From assembly GCA_033296885.1 (NCBI GenBank), contig MU863899.1, positions 1 through 64,000 on the forward strand: a stretch of 64,000 bases of DNA, written 5' to 3'. Positions 10,977 to 23,006 of this stretch are shown piece after piece (the stretch's first letter is position 1; each line of letters begins with the position of its first letter). Source of the DNA: Triangularia verruculosa. Taxonomy: Eukaryota; Ascomycota; Sordariomycetes; Sordariales; Podosporaceae. The position numbers and the translations under genes were made by a program. The notes beneath the pieces were generated by a model. The model ran no database searches. It was not told the origin of the DNA and saw only the letters and a list, made by a program, of their open reading frames with translations.

Positions 10977-12258
10977 GGTTGCTTTCTTGATTGGCTATTT
11001 GCTTAATTTGCCTGTCAGCAATCGCGTGTCTCCTCCGGCGAAAGTGACGAAATCCTTGGTGAGTCGTCGAATTGTCCAATCCAAGATGCAAATTCCAGCT
11101 TTTTTTTTCTGCCGTCCACTGGAAGTGGGCTGAAAGCATGCGCTTGCAGAGCTCTCAACGCTTGCCCCACAAGCGGGGTTGACAAGCAATTGGGTGGGTG
11201 CAACACTGGAAGCAGCCCTGCGCGTTCCTCTCGGAGTGGGGGCCAGATCTGGTTTGCAACCAGGATATGGAAGCTCACCGCTCGCTGAGCATGCTCCAAA
11301 TAGAATATTCCACCGAGTCTTCGATGGAGGAATTGTGTGAGTTGGACGAAACATGGCAAAAGCTTTGGCCGTTTTCCCCTGGCGGCTCTCCACACCCTTC
11401 GGCTCGCCCGGTGCGTCCGGCTCCCCGGCCGAAGTCATGAACTGCCGGGGGTGTTTCCAGGAGCGGGATTGAATACGGGCAAGCGGACTGACTGGGAGAT
11501 GTACCGTTGTAAAGATCCATAATCCTACGCTGGGACGGCTTTCCACGATATCAAGCCCGCAACCGAGGCCGAGATACCTGGACTCGTGCTGTCGTGTGCC
11601 TTGCCACTAATGGAGGCGATAAAGCATCATGCTTCTAGGCTTCGAGAAGACTGATCATTCAAGGTGTCATATGTAACCACGGGATGGCGAGCATGAGGGC
11701 CGATATAGCATGTCATCCTCGCACCCAAACCTGCATTTACAACAACACGGAATTCTCGGGGAGTTGGATCCCCGATCTGAGAAGAAATGCGCAGTGTTCA
11801 CAGACGTCCCAGATAATGAAGCTTGTAACAGATCGTGCCCCGATGTTGCACAAACAGGAGACGATGGACGTCTTCGCAAGCGGTGTGGGGGTAGCACACC
11901 CAATCAATGACCCTTCAATGGCCGGTTAGGGAGGTCTCGGGCGGTGTGGGCGGCACCTAGGGTTCTCCACGTTGTACCGACAATAGTACAGGGGGTTTCA
12001 GTTCAGGGCTGACATCTGTGACACGGCGGACTACCTTCCAATTCCATTCGCGGTTTGTCCAGTCCTGCATCGCCCACCTCTGCCACCACCTTAACCAGCG
12101 TCATTTCCCCATCGTTTCCTTTCGCGCCTCCATTCCCCGCCATTTCCAGCAAAGACCAAAGAAACCACCTCCAGCGCCCGCGGTGTCGTTCAAACAACAA
12201 GCCCCGCCGCCGCCCCCCCGTGTCGTCCATGCTCGAGCAATGATCATTCAACCCCACA
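10977..12258. promoter_or_regulatory. divergent promoter region between dus3 and kelch gene
   Basis: The 1.3 kb lies between two start codons that point away from each other, so both promoters are here. Several open frames overlap on both strands (for example 10995-11546, minus) but none shows a family signature. The last 200 bases before the kelch ATG are C-rich and purine-poor, common for fungal 5' leaders. Confidence 0.55.
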
Positions 12259-13986
12259 ATGGCTGACCAGGCCAGAACAACATCACGAGACAAGACGCCG
12301 CAGTCACCGCACAGCAAGACCAAGGTTGTGCGCTCACAGAAGATATCACAGGTGACGTCGCCGACAGACCCGCGCGCCCCAACACCATACGGAGGAGATC
12401 CCTACGACCGCAGTCCTGTCCAGGACCGCCCGCCGATACCCCGCTCCCACACACCGGGGCACCTCTCGTCTCGAAGCCAGGACCGTCGAGACACCTCCAG
12501 CGATCTCGCCATTCGCCAGCGCTCCCAGTCAGCAGCAGGCCACATCACATCCAGAGCCGCCGCAGCAGGCATCCCACACTCGTACTCAACCACCTTCTTC
12601 TCCAGCAACCCTTCTACAAGCAAAGCCCCTACTCCCAATTCAGCCCCCCCATCCCGCCAACCAACCATAACCGAGCATGGCGACAACGGCAGTAACCTCA
12701 CCGTCAACCTCACCCTCGGCCGCGACAGAGGCGACTCGGCCGCCTCAGCCGGAAGCGGAAAAGAATCCACCGCTTCGGCTACCCACCCCCGAAGACCAAC
12801 CAACCTCCGCTCCACCTCCGCCATAGCCGGCCGTCCCCCAGGCGGAAGCCATGCCGCTCCCGCGCACCCTCGAATCGGCACCGGCCGCGGCCAGCCAGCC
12901 AAAGGTGCCGAAGTCTTCACCCCTTTCCCCCCCTTCATCAACCCCAAAACCGCCCCTGACGTCCCAGCCGCCCCATCATCAGGCATGTACTGGTCCCGCG
13001 CACCCACCTCTGGAGCCCCCCACACAGCCCTCAGAGCCCACACCACCACCCTCGTCGGCAGCAACGTCTTCGTCTTTGGCGGGTGCGACTCCCGAGCCTG
13101 CTTCAACGAGCTCTACGTCCTCGACGCCGACGCCTTCTACTGGTCTACGCCCCACGTAGTAGGCGACGTCCCCGTGCCCCTCCGCGCCATGACATGTACC
13201 ACCGTAGGCAAAAAGCTCGTAATATTCGGCGGCGGCGACGGCCCGGCGTATTACAATGACGTGTACGTCCTCGATACGGTAAACTACCGGTGGTCAAAAC
13301 CCAAGATAATGGGCTCGGACCAACCCGGTCGAGTCCCATCAAAACGCCGGGCTCACACAGCCTGTCTCTACAAAAGCGGAATCTACGTCTTTGGAGGCGG
13401 AGATGGAGAAAGGGCGCTGAACGACATTTGGCGGTTAGACGTGAGCGACTTCTCCAAAATGAGCTGGAAACTCGTGTCTGGCCCATCACCTTCATCATCC
13501 ACTTCGTCCATCCCCGGCGACAAGGAACTACGTCCCAAAGCCAGGGGCTACCACACCGCGAACATGGTCGGCTCAAAGCTGATCATCTACGGCGGGTCGG
13601 ACGGCGGGGAGTGCTTCAATGACGTGTGGGTGTATGATGTTGAAACCCACGTGTGGAAGCAGGTGAACATACCGGTGACGTACAGGAGATTGAGCCACAC
13701 GGCGACGATAGTGGGGAGCTATCTGTTTGTGATTGGGGGCCACGACGGGAACGAGTACTCGAACGAGGTGCTGCTGCTGAATCTGGTGACGATGAGCTGG
13801 GACAGGAGGAAGGTGTATGGGCTGCCGCCGAGCGGGAGGGGTTACCATGGGACGGTGCTGCATGATAGCAGGCTGCTGATGATTGGGGGGTTTGACGGGA
13901 GCGAGGTGTTTGGGGATGTGTGGGTGCTGGAGCTGGCGGTGCATGCTTATTATAGTCAGATTAGTCATTTTACTATTGAGATTTGA
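12259..13986 (+). CDS. six-kelch beta-propeller protein
   Basis: Single exon, 575 residues. The first 240 residues are low-complexity, rich in Ser, Pro and Thr, and probably disordered and phosphorylated. From about 242 (MYWSRAP) to the end there are six kelch repeats, each with the double-glycine core: FVFGGCDS, VIFGGGDG, YVFGGGDG, IIYGGSDG, FVIGGHDG and LMIGGFDG, with the matching W/Y blades such as NELYVLD, NDVYVLD, NDIWRLD and NDVWVYD. Such propellers are protein-binding scaffolds; Tea1-type polarity factors and Ral2-type signalling proteins have similar layouts, but no coiled coil follows here, so I do not assign a name. The protein ends with AYYSQISHFTIEI just after the last blade. Codon choice shifts from C-ending to G-rich codons in the last third. 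Confidence 0.88.
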   Translation: MADQARTTSRDKTPQSPHSKTKVVRSQKISQVTSPTDPRAPTPYGGDPYDRSPVQDRPPIPRSHTPGHLSSRSQDRRDTSSDLAIRQRSQSAAGHITSRAAAAGIPHSYSTTFFSSNPSTSKAPTPNSAPPSRQPTITEHGDNGSNLTVNLTLGRDRGDSAASAGSGKESTASATHPRRPTNLRSTSAIAGRPPGGSHAAPAHPRIGTGRGQPAKGAEVFTPFPPFINPKTAPDVPAAPSSGMYWSRAPTSGAPHTALRAHTTTLVGSNVFVFGGCDSRACFNELYVLDADAFYWSTPHVVGDVPVPLRAMTCTTVGKKLVIFGGGDGPAYYNDVYVLDTVNYRWSKPKIMGSDQPGRVPSKRRAHTACLYKSGIYVFGGGDGERALNDIWRLDVSDFSKMSWKLVSGPSPSSSTSSIPGDKELRPKARGYHTANMVGSKLIIYGGSDGGECFNDVWVYDVETHVWKQVNIPVTYRRLSHTATIVGSYLFVIGGHDGNEYSNEVLLLNLVTMSWDRRKVYGLPPSGRGYHGTVLHDSRLLMIGGFDGSEVFGDVWVLELAVHAYYSQISHFTIEI

Positions 13987-14939
13987 GTCGGGGGAGTTTT
14001 GAATGATTCGAGATTATTATCTTTAGGTTTTTTTTTTCTTGCAAATTGGGGAGGGTTCTGAATGAAAAAGAGGGAGTGGGGGGGGGGGGTGTTGACCATG
14101 TTTATCAAAGCGAGAGATGGTTTTTTTGGGGGGGAAGGGTGAAGGGGCGTTTTGTTTGGATTATTTGGTCTTGCCTTACAGTTGTCTTTTTGTGTTTTTC
14201 CGAGAAGAAAAAAGGAGAAAAGAGCGCTTCAGGAAAATGGGCTGGGTGGGTGGGTGGTTGGAAGGAAAGCTTGCTATCAAGACTTTTTTTACTTATGTAT
14301 GTTGAGGTAATTTATGAGGTTTATATTGGATAGTGTCTGTAATAGGTAGACTTATCGGTGCAAGTCAATGTGAGCGTTTTGTTGTCTATACCCTTCCTTT
14401 GCAGCTTAAAGTTGTTGTAAGGCACGAACCAATTGAAGCCTTATAAATAGATCATCTCTGCAAATTTACTCTGCTGCTATATTATAAGAGACACAGCACA
14501 GCCTTGTAAACATTTCGCTTCCTTCGCCATGCCATGCCAAATCATTCTTTTTTTTCCCATCCAAAAGAGAGAGAGAAAAATACCACCGAATCATAACAAC
14601 AAGTATCCATACAGAGAAGAAGAAAAGCAAGACCCCTCCCCAGAACGCTAGACAAAAGACTCTATCTGTGTTGGTTAAGATTCCTTCTTCACAACAGCTG
14701 GGAAGGAAACCTCCAACGAAAAGACCCGATCAAACAGGAAAAGAAAATTTGTATCCGTAATGGAAAGGATGAGAAGGGAGGAAGATCTTCTGTTGTTGTT
14801 GCACAGGTTTAGGCGCCATGAAAGGTCCTAAAGAAAGGTGGACGGCGGTGATGAGCAGACATCATCAATAGTCGTTTGTTTCGTGAGGATTACCGAGTTC
14901 CAAGATTGCGTGAGTTGCGAATGGTGGGATAGGAGTACT
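13987..14939. other. convergent 3' region between kelch gene and rcf2
   Basis: Both neighbours end here. The first half is G/T-rich with G runs (around 14081-14090 and 14127-14135), the second half A-rich on the plus strand. No gene is visible. Two 3' untranslated regions and terminators should share this space. Confidence 0.5.
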
Positions 14940-15731
14940 TTAAGAAGCGTGAGCCTTGCCCTCCTTCTCAAGGATGTCTCTCTCCTTCTTCTGCTTGGCC
15001 ATTCGGCGCTCCTCGGCCTCGACCATATCTATTCACATCGTTAGCTTCTGACCCACAGTTGACAGTCATAAGGTGCTTCATAAAAACATACCCTGCCACA
15101 GATTCTGCCCCTCATAATCCTCCTTCCTCACCCTCTTCTCAATCAAGTGCTTGTGCTCGGGATCATCTGGGTCAACCACCATAACCGTCTCCCACCTCCC
15201 CTTGCCCGCCTTCGCATCCGCCGTCTCAAACGCCGCCGTCGCAATCAGCACCGCCACCGTCAACCCCTGCGCGTACACTCTGGCCTGCACCAGCTTCTGG
15301 CTCCCGCTCAGGTACTTGTTCTTCCCCACCATCGCCATCGCCAACCCCATCGCCGCGATCCACGACGCGAACACAATCGAGTACCTGTTCTCCCGTCCCC
15401 AATCCATCAGCTTCTCCTTGTCAGTCCTGGTCGCGGCGCGGGCCTCGGCGGCGGCCTTGTGAGACGCATCAATGTAGTTGTGCATGGCGTCGTGGGACCG
15501 CTGGAACTGGATCGAGTGCCTCTCGGCCCACACCATGGCGCCAAAGGTGCCGGCCGAGGAGACGAGGAAGGAGCGGAAGGGGAGGGTGAGGTTGCGGACG
15601 ATGGAATATCGCTTCGAGGCGGCGATGAGAGTGCCATAACCGACGGCGAGGCCGACGGTGCCGCCGATGACACCGCCCTTGAGGACGACCTTGAAGTGGG
15701 CTTCCTCTTCTTCCTTGGAGATGATCTTCAT
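14940..15731 (-). CDS. rcf2: respiratory supercomplex factor 2 (HIG1-domain protein)
   Basis: Two exons, complement of 15092-15731 and 14940-15028; 242 residues. Rcf2 is a mitochondrial inner-membrane protein that associates with cytochrome c oxidase and helps form III-IV supercomplexes. The N-terminal part (KGGVIGGTVGLAVGYG, then SFLVSSAGTFGAMVWAE) forms two helices; the HIG1 domain follows, with WGRENRYSIVFASWIAAM and a second helix over YAQGLTVAVLIATAAF. A charged C-terminal tail spans the 63-nt intron: exon 1 ends NLWQ and exon 2 continues with DMVEAEERRMAKQKKERD. The start MKIISKEEEE is the first ATG of the frame and has an AACACCACC-like purine-poor leader. Rcf1 is shorter with a single HIG1 unit, which is why I prefer Rcf2. 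Confidence 0.9.
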
Positions 15732-18700
15732 GGTGGTGTAGCTGTCCGAAACAGTGAAAGTAGTGAATTAGGAGAATATGGTAGGTAGGTCAGCGAGCCG
15801 ACAAGGCTGAGGTTGATTGATGTAGTGGTTGGTTTTTGAGCTGGTTTGGGCGGTGGTGGCGTGCTCGAAAAATAATCGTATGACTGGAGCCTTCTTTGAG
15901 ACAAGCTGCGTGTAGCAAAAAAGCGCAGTGACAGTTGGATCTCCGAGGGGAAGAAAATGTGGATCCTGTTATTCACGTTTTGCCCTTGGCAGCAGAATAA
16001 GAGAGGCGGGTTGCGGGCGATGGCCTTATTCTATGACGCGCTAAGGACGAGCAGTGGTATCTGGATGCTGTTCTGGCCTTTGTAAAGATGGTCTACAGTA
16101 GAGATATCCGGAAGCAGTGCGAGAGAGGGCGCGACTGTTGGAAGACGGTTGCGCAGGGATAGTGACAGGCTTTGCTGGGCAAGACGTGTTGGTGATGTCA
16201 GCGGTTCGCTGCCCACTTTCTTGCCAGAAATTCCCCGAATCATCCCCGCCCGGCGCTCGCCGTTGAGGGAAAAGCTCGGACCAGGTCCCTGAAAAGAGGA
16301 GAACGTTGCCGGGCAAATTCCGAGGGTGGTCCCCTCAGAAGCAGCCCTGTTGCTTAACTCACAGTCGATGCAGATCCGAAAGGTTCCGAAGCTGACTTCT
16401 GGGGTAGTGACACCCACCTGTGAAACACTCATCCGATCATGCCATTCAAAGGCCATAGGCATAATCCTGAGTCCCCCGGTCAGCCGGTCAGCAGCTCCGG
16501 TTCCGATCGGAGGAAGCCGGCTGGCGGATGTCGGGCGGCGGAACTGTACGGCTCGGTCACAGCTCCGGCTCGGCCACAGTCCGGCCATCTTTGGGAGTTA
16601 ATAGTTTTCCCGGCAGGCAGGCGGCCAGTTAGGCAGTCGGCCTTGCTGACTACACATATCACAAGCTGAGAGAGGTCTTATTGTCATGTTCAGCATCACC
16701 CCCACTCGGCAATGGATTGTCTCAGGACATATTGAGTCTAGATGTTTCTCTGGCAAGCCCAAAACTGTCAACGACGGCTGATTTTTGCGCATGTTCCCGC
16801 TGCCGTGATGTCCACCGGTGCATCAGGACATTTCAAGGGTCCGGAAACGATGCAACCGACGCTCTAGACCCCCATCAAGTCCGCGTTTGCCGTGACAAAT
16901 GGAAAACCTGGGCAACACCCACTGGCCGCGAAAGGCGTCTTGCCGTGTCCTGTTCTCCAAGGGCGCCCATCGGTTACGCGGACCGATTGTGACTCGAGCC
17001 TCCGGGAACATCTATTCGCTGGGCGGCGGAACCGGGTAGGCCCGTTGTCAATGCCTATGTTGAGTAGGTATGTCGGATGATGAACATTGACCAGAGAATG
17101 ATCGGCTCCGGGCCATAAATTTATTTCTCTCAGTGGTTTGCCCAATGCGACGCAGAATTGAGTTTATCCGGGATGTCTTTGTCAAAAGAGGCAGGGTTTC
17201 TCCGAGCCGCCCTAGCGGGACTAGTCTCCGACCTTGCCTGTGAGACTTCAGTTCCAAAGGCCCTGTGAGACTCTATCCACTTCAGCTGCCACGATAAAAA
17301 CGGCGGCTCCATTCTGTAGATGCATGTAATACATACATAGCTGGATCAGAAAAAGCATGGAGATCAAAGCAGCTCATAGGACAACTCGACATACTCAACG
17401 TTTGACTGGGAAAAAAAAGCATATTCATCTGCAGGTGAGAGCTCACACACAGACCGCCAAGAGACCTCGAGTAAGACATGGGCTGCACAGTGCAAGTTTC
17501 CCCGGGTTTGGACCGTCCAGTATATGGTGGCTGGCGGTTCCAATGCGCTCACACGACATCCCGCAACCCTGGATGGTATTTCTGCTGATATCTGCCGAGT
17601 CCTCCTTTTCACGATGATGCGTGCCCAATTCATGCACTATGTAGGCATCGCATCGCCCACGAACTTGGCTGGCCCTAGAACTACCGGTGAGATCGGATTG
17701 GGGTCCAAAGGCTTGTTTCTATCACGACGACCAGGTTTTCTGGACTTGCAAAGAACCCTGGGCACCGTTGGAAACGCCGTCTACTATTCTGAAGGTTGAT
17801 AAGCTGATAAGACAAATTGCGACGTCAGACCGTTCAAGCGTGCATTCTGTTTGTTAGTGCGCACGACATCGGATCGTCAGAAAAGCACTGCGAGATGCTG
17901 ACGACATTGGTGGAGAGGACCGATTATCATGTTTCGAATTGATCTGTCTGTGATGGAGGTTGCAGTGTCGTGCCAACCGAGCGAGTGTTCGTGCCGAGAG
18001 AGGAACGACTTATACGAAATAGGCATTTTGTTCCTGGTTTTGGCCCATCGGAGATCCAATCTGATGTAGACCTTTCCTTTGGGCCGGAGGGACTGACTAC
18101 AACAATCTCGACCCCCGAGTGGGGGAGGCTTGCCATGCTTCAAAGGTTCTTACTTTTGGTAAGAAGTTGACCCCCACCCCAACCTGACGGGCGGGAGACG
18201 TGCGTCTAGGTCAAAGATATCAAATAGAATGTATCGGCTTGGTTTGTGCTTAGCCATGTTCCCCCGGCGAAGCAGCCATCAGTCGCACTTGTATCTCCAC
18301 TGGTCAGCTTTCTAGACTTTCTCGTGCGTGTCAGACCTCGAGAGCCACTTCGACCTTGCATTGTTGAAACGAAACAATGGCCAGAATAGAGTGAGGTAGC
18401 ATGCCTACACGTTAAGAAAACGGTGCGAAGGTGGTCGAAGTGGGGCTAATGGTGATATCACCAAACCAACATCTCCAGTGTACCTGTCTGTACCTGTGTG
18501 GGAAGTGTCTCAACAAGTCGATATCGTTCCTGGGTGCCCTATGGGAGAGCAGGGAAGTGGCCGAAACAAGCTTGATTCTCGAGTCAGTTCTGAGGTGTAG
18601 CTACCAGGATGTTGCTGATAGCAGACTGCAGTCTAGGCACAGCAGCCAAACGAGAAGGTGGCGATAAGCTGGTATCGTAGTAGCTTGAGCCTCAAGCAAG

Positions 18701-20711
18701 CCTTCCAACCAAGCTCATCTTTCAGTCTGTGCCCATTCCAGTGGATTTGAAGAGGTGAGCTTCCATCATGATATGGCTTCCCTTGCGAGTGCTGGGCCGT
18801 ATTACACATTCATATGTGAACTGAGATGTGGGTAAGCCGGCATTTGGTGAACTCGTGATGGTGTATGAACCTAGATGCCCGAACGGGTCCCCGGCCCCGC
18901 GGGAATTTTCGATAGGGCATGGAATGGGCATGGAATCTGTGGAATATCGATGCCGCGAACTTGAGCATGGGACGACCTCGTTGCTTCGTTGGTGTCCCTC
19001 CACTTAGACCTGCCAGTTTCAGTGGGCGGTGAGTGTCAGGTGCGGCCGACTTTCACATGACGCCGGGTGGCTTGTTACACCAAGCGAGTGGACGCTTGGT
19101 GAGCCTGGCGTTTATGCGAGCGATTGGCGCGGCAATAATGGTGGTGTGTCTATGGCTGCTAAAGCGGGAGATGCGGTCAGCGAATCTCTCAACGAATCTC
19201 GAAATGGGGGATGTTTATCCAGGTCGAGAGGGGGAGACTGCGAGATGTGTGGCACAATTGCAGATCAGATGGGAGATCAACGCGCGCGCAGGTCCCAGCA
19301 AGAGACGTCCGCACTGTGTATAGGCCAAGCCCGACAGGCCATTTGCACTCCACTGCCAGGCCCCCTGTCTGCTGCGTAGCGACGCCAAACCTCTGGTACC
19401 GGAGCACATTGGACATGCTTCCGTTTGATTCCCACGCGCAACACCCGCACACCCGCAAGAGAGATGAGAAAACGGTTGCACTGCAGTATGTCGATGGCAA
19501 CTAATCCCACGCACTTGGCAGTGACACATGAAGGGCGGATGCGTGGTTTGGAAATTGCCAGACGTGGCCAGGATCGCTGGACGTGCTCGTCATGAGGTAT
19601 TGCCGTTTAGTCGGCGTTAGCAGGTAGCAAGGACGCTGTCCGTCTCGGGTCTGTTAGTGGCTTCCCAGCCAGCACGAGAAACCATATCTTGCTGCAACTG
19701 CCCGCACCGCCCTGACCCCATGGCATCTCTTCCATTCATGTTGCGTCGAGTCTCTCTGTCTCTGTCTCTCTCTACTTACTATTGGATTCATCCAGCCTTT
19801 TTAGCCTCGTCATCGCTATCCACATAATCCCCTCTGAAGCCGCCACCTACCACCCAAGGCCGTTTGCCCGCCGGCCTCTCTCTTGTATGTCGCCGAGGTG
19901 CACGAATCCCGTACTCGGCTCCCGTCCCTACCGCCACGCCTGTTTGTCTCGCTGGTGCTTTTCGGCTTTCGGGTACACAGGGCCTGCGATTGATCTGCAC
20001 GCCATTGCCAAGACTTCGACTTCGAGAAGCCCTCTGCGGACGCTCCTCCAATACCGCCGAGTCTTATACCTAAGCATCACCGCCTCAGGGAGGCGTTAGG
20101 AGTCACAGTCACGTCCTCATAAACACCTCCGAGGCAGCGCCGAACCATATATTATCTTCTCTGGTATCCCTCTTGACGGCTGTGGCTGGAGCGGATGGCT
20201 TTGTGGTACACTCACTCTGTTGACGGGAGGAATTAGTCATTGGCCTGTACCACGGTCCCCTAACACTTATACGATTTGTGTCTTGGCGGTGGTTCTGAGC
20301 CGCTGAACGGTCAATCCCCAACAACCTAGCGGAACCGGCGCCGTTATAACTCCCTGACCCTAGCCCTCCAAGCCTGAATCCACTGGGGTCAAACGCTCCA
20401 GAACGAAAGCGACGCCCCGTGTGTTACTAGAGGTGGTTGACCTTCTACGTGGAATCGAGCCGAGTGTCTGTGTTCGGGATATTAAGGTCAGTCCCCCAAT
20501 GTTGCCCTTCTTTTTTTTTGTCTCATGTCTTGCGAGAACCCCCAAACCCCTCAAAAGCCTACTCAGCTGCTCCCCCAGCGTGGACATTGGGCATCAAGTT
20601 CATCCAACCGTTCTAGTGGGCACTAACTAGAGCACAGTGGAGGAAACGACCGTCCCGCACCTCATCCGAGGCTAGGCAGCGCCCCAAATCCACACAAGTC
20701 CCCTCTTTGCC
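15732..20711. other. 5-kb gene-free region upstream of sfp1
   Basis: No gene is supported in 5 kb. Many short open frames (none above about 185 codons) lie on both strands without domain signatures. Base composition stays balanced, with frequent CpG, so it does not look like a repeat mutated by RIP. The part 16478-16590 is CGG-rich with repeated AGCTCCGG units; a pyrimidine run lies at 19749-19776; a double GGTAGGTAGGT is at 15779-15790 next to the rcf2 start. It must hold the rcf2 and sfp1 promoters and probably a long sfp1 leader or a non-coding transcript. Confidence 0.6.
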
Positions 20712-23006
20712 ATGCGGCGTCCCATGTCGAGTTTACTCACCAAATCCAAAGGGAGCCCCGAGCCTGCGGAGCCAACTGGGAGGACTGGCACTGGCACTGG
20801 CCAAAATACTCTCACATTCACTACTAATAATTATTCCAATCGCGCATCGCCTTCGGTCTCTGCCTCGAGTGATTCGCCGTCTCCCCTCAACAACTCGTCG
20901 TCACGTTCGCCATCCTTGACACCCCAGCCGGCCACGCCCAAGTCCCCCGCCTCTGGTCTTTTTGTGCCCGCGCCCCCAAAGTCGCAGTTCGTAAGCTTCG
21001 CATCGCTCCCGCCCCAAGATCCCCAGAACGTCGATTTTGACTTTCTGCTCGACTGCAACGACGACGCCACCGCTTCTGCTGCGCTTACCAACCACGCAGC
21101 AATCCCCAACGGCACGGCGCCCGGTATTCCAGACATCGACATGGCGACCGGCCCAGTATTCGACTCGGGCCTCGGCCGGAGTCGCCAGGACTCGTTTGTC
21201 GGCGCGAGACCCATCTCCATGGCCAACCCCAACCGTGCTCGCCGCGATTCGAACAACATCGGAGCCGGCAGTCTAATGGGCGGTATGAGCTGGGGTGGCA
21301 TTTCTCTGGGCAGCTATGTCAAGGACGAGTAAGTGTTTGGCTTTGCGGATGCTGGTTGTGGCGCACTGTTACTTTCACACACCTCGTTGAAGGTTTGCAG
21401 CACCATTCAAAGTTCAGAGCATGTTGTGACTGACATAAAACCCACCCACGCCTGCAGGATGATGATGACCGGAACTTCACCTTACCCAACACACCAATCG
21501 CCATCCTTTCAGTCGTCGTCCTACATCCCCAAGTTGGAAGCTTCCTTCATGCGCGACTTTATTTGCTGCGAGAGGACGTGGGATACTCTCCATGATCTGC
21601 TGCAACATTATGAGGAACACCACCACACCATGGGAGCCCCAACGGTGGGCCCTGGGAGTATGTTGGCTGGTAATTTAGCCCGTGGTCCTGCCAGCCGCGC
21701 TACTTCTGTTACCCCATCTGCTAGACCACAGCAGCCAACGCAGCCGATGCATCCGTTCCAGCAGCAGCGTCAGGCTGGCGCCGGCGCGAATAACTTGAGC
21801 GTTGGCGGGCTTGGCCAGATGATGCGGCAGCAGGCGACTCCGGCTGCGCCCAAAATCAACCACATGTCCCACCTCAACGACGAGATGGATGCCGTTGGCG
21901 ATATGGAGATGGACGACGCTGTTGGGCACATGGACATGGACGACAGTCAGCGGATTCAGCAAACCCGTCACCTTTTTGGCCAGCAGCAGCGGCCCCAGCT
22001 CCATCTCAATGCCTCGGGGCTTCCTCATCAAGCGTTGCGCACATCGCAACCACCAACTCCGGCTGCCCAGAGCTTCGGATTCCAGAACAACCCCACAGTG
22101 TCCTCAGTCAACACGCCGACGCTGACGACCCACCAAGGGCTGCCCCAGAGAGGACAGCAATTCTCCCAAGACAACGGTATGGAGGAAGATGATGGCTTGT
22201 CGAACTTGTCGATGCCTTCGAGGCTGAACACAGGCAACATGGCACCATTGGGAGGATTCCCATTCAACCTCAACAATACCATCGACGATCCTGCGAAGCG
22301 TCTCTTCAGCCCCGGTGGCTCCTCAGCCCAAATGACCAACCAACAGCGCCTCATGGAACAGCAGCTGCAGATGCAGCAGCAGGTACAGCAGCAGTTGTCG
22401 TCGATGAACCTTGATTTCAGCCAGCTTCCACCAGGTGTCGATCCTAACACAATCATCCAGCACTTCACTGCCTTGATCATGCCACCACCTGAAGAGCACA
22501 AGCCTTTCAAATGCCCAGTTATTGGCTGCGAGAAGGCCTACAAGAATCAGAACGGCTTGAAGTAAGCAGGCCTGATCACTATGTCTCAGATCACAGCAGT
22601 TCACTAATCGGTGTTTTTAGGTACCACAAAACCCATGGACACTCAACCCAGCAGCTCCACGAGAACGGCGATGGCACATTTTCCATCGTTAACCCCGAAA
22701 CTCATGCGCCCTACCCCGGTACCTTGGGCATGGAAAAGGAAAAGCCATTCAAGTGCGACATCTGCGGCAAGCGGTACAAGAACCTGAACGGTCTCAAATA
22801 CGTGAGTAGATGCTGTATATCTCAATTCTTGGTAGTCAAAATACTAACACTAAACGGCATCGCTGCAGCACAAGCAACACTCGCCGGCCTGTGACCCAGA
22901 GATTCGAGCCCAGCACCAAAACATAATTTCCACCATGATGCAGAATCCAGCAGGGTTCATGGCCCTGCAGCAGAACCTTCCCAACATCAACGAGGACAAC
23001 CATTAG
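20712..23006 (+). CDS. sfp1: Sfp1-type C2H2 zinc-finger transcription factor
   Basis: Four exons, 20712-21328, 21458-22561, 22621-22801 and 22869-23006; 679 residues. Sfp1 is the TOR- and stress-linked regulator of ribosomal protein and ribosome biogenesis genes in yeasts; the filamentous orthologues keep the fingers. The N-terminal 200 residues are Ser/Pro-rich. A first, degenerate finger-like block is at about 235-260 (FICCERTWDTLHDLLQHYEEHH). A Gln/Met-rich middle includes QQLQMQQQVQQQL. Two classical fingers follow at the C-terminus: CPVIGCEKAYKNQNGLKYH with HKTH, and CDICGKRYKNLNGLKYH with HKQH. Each is interrupted by an intron near the same structural point. The protein ends a short way after the last finger. 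The very long upstream region is consistent with complex regulation of a master growth regulator, but that is inference. Confidence 0.88.

Noticed and set aside
10995..11546. Minus-strand open frame of 183 codons in the dus3/kelch spacer.
   Set aside because: Overlaps two other frames of similar length, has no signature and ends within 20 bases of the dus3 start.
16478..16590. CGG-rich repeated units seen as a transposon terminus.
   Set aside because: No inverted partner, target-site duplication or transposase-like frame could be found nearby.
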